A DNA stretch of 64,000 nt from an uncultured Campylobacter sp. (lineage in GTDB: Bacteria; Campylobacterota; Campylobacteria; Campylobacterales; Campylobacteraceae): assembly GCF_937959485.1 (NCBI RefSeq), contig NZ_CALGPY010000014.1, positions 62,001-126,000 of the forward strand. Reading direction: 5' to 3'. Shown here piece after piece: positions 61,074-64,000 of this stretch. Position 1 is the stretch's first letter; every line of letters starts with the position of its first letter. The notes under the pieces were generated by a model. The model had not been told where the DNA came from. It worked only from the letters and a program-made list of their open reading frames with translations, and did not search any database. Both the position numbers and the translations under genes were made by a program.

Positions 61074-61457
61074 ATGAGCATCCCTAGACGAGACGGGCTA
61101 AATATTGTCCCGTTCATCGACATTATGCTGGTGCTGCTAGCGATCGTGCTTAGCGTTTCGACTTTTATCGCGCAGGGTCATATCAAGGTCAATCTGCCCT
61201 CGTCTTCGAGCTCGCAAAATCCGCAAGAAGATAAAAAAGTTACCATCAAAGTGGATAGCGAATCTAAAATTTATCTAGACGATGTCGCAATAAGCGAGGA
61301 TGAGCTTGAGGAAAAAATTGCCGCGCTCGATAAAAACGATCTTGTCGTGTTGAAAAATGATAAAGACTCGAAATTTTCCTCTTTCATTTCGATCATGGAT
61401 GTCCTAAAAAAGGCAGGCCATGAAAAATTTGCGATCGTGACCGAAAAAGAGCAATGA
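61074..61457 (+). CDS. exbD: Biopolymer transport protein ExbD
   Basis: A 127-residue inner-membrane protein with one N-terminal segment containing the essential Asp (LNIVPFIDIMLVLLAIVLSV) and a periplasmic domain (KVDSESKIYLDDVAIS; FAIVTEKEQ). It forms the motor with ExbB. It overlaps tonB by 4 bases. Confidence 0.94.
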   Translation: MSIPRRDGLNIVPFIDIMLVLLAIVLSVSTFIAQGHIKVNLPSSSSSQNPQEDKKVTIKVDSESKIYLDDVAISEDELEEKIAALDKNDLVVLKNDKDSKFSSFISIMDVLKKAGHEKFAIVTEKEQ

Positions 61458-62302
61458 ATAAAGATAGCGCAGTAGGTTTTATCGTATCTTTGGTGCTGCA
61501 TTGCATCATCGCTGTGGGTGTTTTTGCTCTTTTATCGTCGGCACCGAAGCCGCCTAGCATGCCCGATATGATAGCCTTTTCCATCGATAGCATAATGGAT
61601 GATGCCAAGCAGGGCGATATCTCCGATGAACCCAATATCCCGCCTCCTTCCGATCAGTCCGAACCGGATCCTGAGCCCGAGCCCATTCCGCCGGAGCCCG
61701 AGCCCGAACCGGAACCAACTCCGCCTGAGCCAGAGCCAATACCGGAGCCCGAGCCGATTCCTGAACCGGAGCCTATACCAGAGCCTGTAGTCGAAAAACC
61801 AAAACCGGTCGAAAAGCCTAAGCCAAAGCCGGTAGAAAAACCAAAACCGGTCGAAAAACCTAAGCCGAAAAAAGAGCATAAAGTTCAAAGCAGCGATAGG
61901 AATTTAACGGCAAAATTTGACCCGACAAAGCCTATTTCGCTGGGTAGCGGCGGGGGCGGGGGCTCCAGTAGCGCAGGCGGCGGTAGCGACGCCATCACGA
62001 GCCGCGGAGATCCTAGCAATAGCGATGTCGGCAAGAAAATTTTCACCATCATTTCTCGCTACGCGCAGTCGCACTACCCTAAAAATGCGCAACGTATGCG
62101 TAAAATCGGCGTCGTAGGCGTGCACTTTACCTATACGGCAAGTGGCGATGTTAAGGGTCTTCGCGTTACGTCTTCCTCGAATGTAGATTCGCTTGATGAG
62201 GGCGCGTTAAGCGCGGTCGAGCGCACAAAAGGTAGCTTTCCAAAGGTCGAGAAAGATATGGAATTTAACTTTAGCATAAAATATACGCTAAATTTTAACT
62301 AG
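61454..62302 (+). CDS. tonB: TonB protein
   Basis: A 282-residue energy transducer. One membrane anchor (GFIVSLVLHCIIAVGVFALL) contains the expected His. A long periplasm-spanning Pro-Glu/Pro-Lys region follows (EPEPIP and KPKPVEKP units, residues about 55-140), then a Gly/Ser linker and the C-terminal domain (YPKNAQRMRKIGVVGVHFTYTASG in parts; LNFN end). It carries energy to TonB-dependent receptors, such as the broken one next door. The gene is intact. Confidence 0.95.
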   Translation: MNKDSAVGFIVSLVLHCIIAVGVFALLSSAPKPPSMPDMIAFSIDSIMDDAKQGDISDEPNIPPPSDQSEPDPEPEPIPPEPEPEPEPTPPEPEPIPEPEPIPEPEPIPEPVVEKPKPVEKPKPKPVEKPKPVEKPKPKKEHKVQSSDRNLTAKFDPTKPISLGSGGGGGSSSAGGGSDAITSRGDPSNSDVGKKIFTIISRYAQSHYPKNAQRMRKIGVVGVHFTYTASGDVKGLRVTSSSNVDSLDEGALSAVERTKGSFPKVEKDMEFNFSIKYTLNFN

Positions 62303-62332
62303 CCTTAAAGTTTCTACTAAAAACCCCTGCCT

Positions 62333-62362
62333 GGGCGGTGAAATTTTAAAATTTTACCGCCC
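62333..62362 (+). terminator. Terminator of exbB-exbD-tonB
   Basis: GGGCGGT-G-AAATTTT pairs with AAAATTT-T-ACCGCCC, a stem of about 14 bp with an AT-rich upper part, 31 bases after the tonB stop. No strong U-run follows, but the GC-rich base of the stem is convincing. Confidence 0.65.
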
Positions 62363-62633
62363 TTACCGCTTTATCTTAGCTCGCAAAATTCCATCTTGGC
62401 GAAGTAAAATTTTAAATTCGCCGCTTTTGCCGCATGAACTTTTATAAACGGATTGGCGTCTTGGAATTTAAAATTTAAACGGAGAAAATTATGTCTTTTC
62501 AAATTTAGCCAAGCAAGCATCTTAAAGCGTTAAAATTTTAAATTTAAGCTGCGAAATTGCTAGGAAATTCCACTGATTTTAATGGAATTTTTACTATAAT
62601 TTCGTATGAAATTTAAAAGATTAAAGGAAATTT
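62363..62633 (+). promoter_or_regulatory. Spacer and promoter of the flavin oxidoreductase gene
   Basis: About 270 bases without a gene. TATAAT at 62595-62600 is 34 bases before ATG 62634, and AAAGGA at 62623-62628 is the ribosome site. Several AAATTT words occur upstream. Confidence 0.55.
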
Positions 62634-63581
62634 ATGATAGACGTTTACGACTTGGCGGTGATCGGCGGCGGTCCTTGTGGCATCGCTTCCGTAGTAGAAG
62701 CCAAAAGAAACGGGCTTGCGCACGTACTTCTGCTTGAAAAAGGCGACAACCACTCTCAAACGATTAGGCAGTTTTACAAAGATAAAAAGCGCGTCGATAA
62801 AGAATATAAGGGCTTTGATAGCGAGACGCGCGGCTCTATTTCGTTTGAAACCGGCACGAAAGAGAGCGTGCTAAATTATTTTGACGAGCTCTTAGATAGC
62901 GACGAAATCGATACGAATTTCAAAAGTGAGGTCGAAAAGATCAAAAAGCACGCAGATGAGTTTTATATCACGACTAGCTCGGCTGGATACCGCGCGCGCA
63001 ACGTCATCGTCGCAATTGGCAGGATGGGCAAGCCTAATAAGCCCGCTTATAAAATTCCACCTTCGATCACGCAACGCGTAAATTTCAATCTAGATAAATG
63101 CACGATTAATGAAAAAATTCTAGTCGTCGGAGGCGGTAACTCAGCTGCAGAATACGCCATAGCGCTATGCAAGACCAATGTCGTGACGCTTTGCTATCGC
63201 AAGGCTAAATTTACCCGCCTAAACGAGACGAACGAAAGCGACGTAATGCGCGAGACCAAATACGGCAACATCATCTTGCGCTTAGGTATCGATATAGAGG
63301 CTCTTGAGAATGAAAACGGCAAGGTGCTGGTAAAATTTGATAGTGGCACCGAGCTCGTATTTGACCGCGTGATATACGCGATCGGCGGCACGAGCCCGAT
63401 CGATTTTCTTAAAAAATGCGGCATCGCTTACGATGAAAACGGCGTGCCGATCGTGGATGAAAATCTTCAAACCGCCACTAGCGGGCTTTACGTCGGTGGA
63501 GATCTCATCAGCAGAAGTGGTGGATCGATCGTGGTGGCGATAAATCACGCTCATACCATCATCAAAAATATCCGCAGATGA
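62634..63581 (+). CDS. FAD-dependent pyridine nucleotide-disulfide oxidoreductase (YpdA-like)
   Basis: A 315-residue flavoprotein. The FAD-binding motif is DLAVIGGGPCGIASVVEA at the N-terminus; the NAD(P)-binding motif is ILVVGGGNSAAEYAIAL near residue 160. The C-terminal FAD motif is TATSGLYVGGDLISRSGGSI. The CxxC redox pair of thioredoxin reductase is absent, which fits YpdA-like bacillithiol or other disulfide reductases. Campylobacter is not known to use bacillithiol, so the substrate is open. The next gene starts within its stop codon. Confidence 0.85.
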   Translation: MIDVYDLAVIGGGPCGIASVVEAKRNGLAHVLLLEKGDNHSQTIRQFYKDKKRVDKEYKGFDSETRGSISFETGTKESVLNYFDELLDSDEIDTNFKSEVEKIKKHADEFYITTSSAGYRARNVIVAIGRMGKPNKPAYKIPPSITQRVNFNLDKCTINEKILVVGGGNSAAEYAIALCKTNVVTLCYRKAKFTRLNETNESDVMRETKYGNIILRLGIDIEALENENGKVLVKFDSGTELVFDRVIYAIGGTSPIDFLKKCGIAYDENGVPIVDENLQTATSGLYVGGDLISRSGGSIVVAINHAHTIIKNIRR

Positions 63582-64000
63582 GGCTTTATCAGCCAAAAAA
63601 GGGTTATCGCTACACTAGCGATACGATTTTTTTGTGGAATTTTATAAGAAGCTCAGGCGTGCGTAAAGCTGACGCAGCATCGCAAAATGGCTCTTGGGCG
63701 CTGGGCTGTGGCGTGGAATTTAAAGACGCGACAGATGGAGGCTTTAATGCGCAGTTTTGCGCCGCGGATTACGCAGGCGACGAGGTGGAATTTTGCGCCA
63801 AGGATTGCGCTTTTAGCAAAGAAGAGTCGTATGCCGCTGACCATAGCGCGAGGAATGATCGTGATTTTGGAGGTAAAAGCTGTGCCGAATTCCAGGCGGA
63901 ATTTAAAAAGGAATTTCAAGAGGCATTTTGGGCGAAATTTCAAAGCGAGCACTGCAAAAATTCCGATTTTCAAAGCGACGAAGCCTGGCATGCTTTAAAG
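63578..64000 (+). CDS. TrmN6-like tRNA (adenine-N6) methyltransferase, N-terminal fragment with insert
   Basis: ATG 63578 overlaps the previous stop and the frame stays open to the window end (141 codons). The start MRLYQPKKGYRYTSDTIFLWNFI matches the N-terminus of YfiC/TrmN6-type methyltransferases. The expected DVGxGxGxxG SAM motif does not follow; instead there is a low-complexity run with VEF, AEF, AKF and NS units. This looks like the same kind of insert as in queC and ybeY. The rest, including the SAM and NPPY motifs, lies outside the window, so the call rests on the first 25 residues. Confidence 0.6.
   Translation, partial: MRLYQPKKGYRYTSDTIFLWNFIRSSGVRKADAASQNGSWALGCGVEFKDATDGGFNAQFCAADYAGDEVEFCAKDCAFSKEESYAADHSARNDRDFGGKSCAEFQAEFKKEFQEAFWAKFQSEHCKNSDFQSDEAWHALK

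Overview
The window looks like a chromosome segment from a Campylobacter species of relatively high GC. The evidence is the housekeeping gene order slt-yggT-gltX and fbp-mobB-small ORF (recalled as matching the C. jejuni order), the AAATTT-rich spacers, frequent TTG/GTG starts with AAGGAG ribosome sites, and a Campylobacter-style poly-G tract. C. gracilis is a reasonable guess, but the species cannot be fixed from the sequence alone.

Region 1 (1-23320) is a surface-polysaccharide locus, all on the + strand, with most genes overlapping by a few bases. It starts with a sugar-modification block: the end of a thiamine-diphosphate enzyme, a HAD protein, an HpcH/HpaI-type aldolase, an epimerase/reductase and an RfbH-type 3-dehydrase. 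WecB and WecC (UDP-ManNAcA synthesis) follow, then an acyltransferase disrupted at a run of nine G. After that come a two-domain dehydrogenase, a CapK-like ligase, a glycosyltransferase, a NodB-like deacetylase, a methyltransferase, a Wzx flippase, a heparinase-like protein, three glycosyltransferases, ManC and a WbaP-type initiating phosphotransferase. The part from about 9.7 to 15.3 kb is clearly more AT-rich and looks imported.

Region 2 (23321-26060) holds decayed RTX-type protein pieces around a small membrane protein, then a tRNA-Lys. Region 3 (26284-48438) is mainly housekeeping: SYLF protein, M23 peptidase, Ogt, DapE, LysE-type exporter, Fbp, MobB, Slt, YggT, GltX, MscL, Crp/Fnr regulator, metallophosphoesterase, Psd, a pseudopilin and PriA. 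Region 4 (48558-52205) is a patch of unrecognised genes with a decayed gene, a tandem paralogue pair (first copy broken by a nonsense codon, both sharing a nearly identical core) and a stray copy of the decayed gene's 3' end. Region 5 (52324-64000) has YbeY, QueC, TsaD, CreD, a TonB-dependent receptor broken at a homopolymer, ExbB-ExbD-TonB, a flavin oxidoreductase and the start of a TrmN6-like methyltransferase.

The most unusual signal cuts across the whole window. Dense runs of the palindromic hexamer family RAATTY (AAATTT, AAATTC, GAATTT, GAATTC), about one per 25-50 bases, fill long spacers (30687-31749, 33541-34406). They also appear inside genes as in-frame low-complexity inserts in PriA (two), QueC, YbeY, the 28053 protein and the TrmN6-like protein, with a weaker case in Psd. 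The same DNA word is read in different frames in different inserts, so DNA rather than protein sequence seems to be what is kept. RAATTY is the site methylated by CtsM for DNA uptake in C. jejuni, which suggests an uptake-signal-like explanation; that link is inference.
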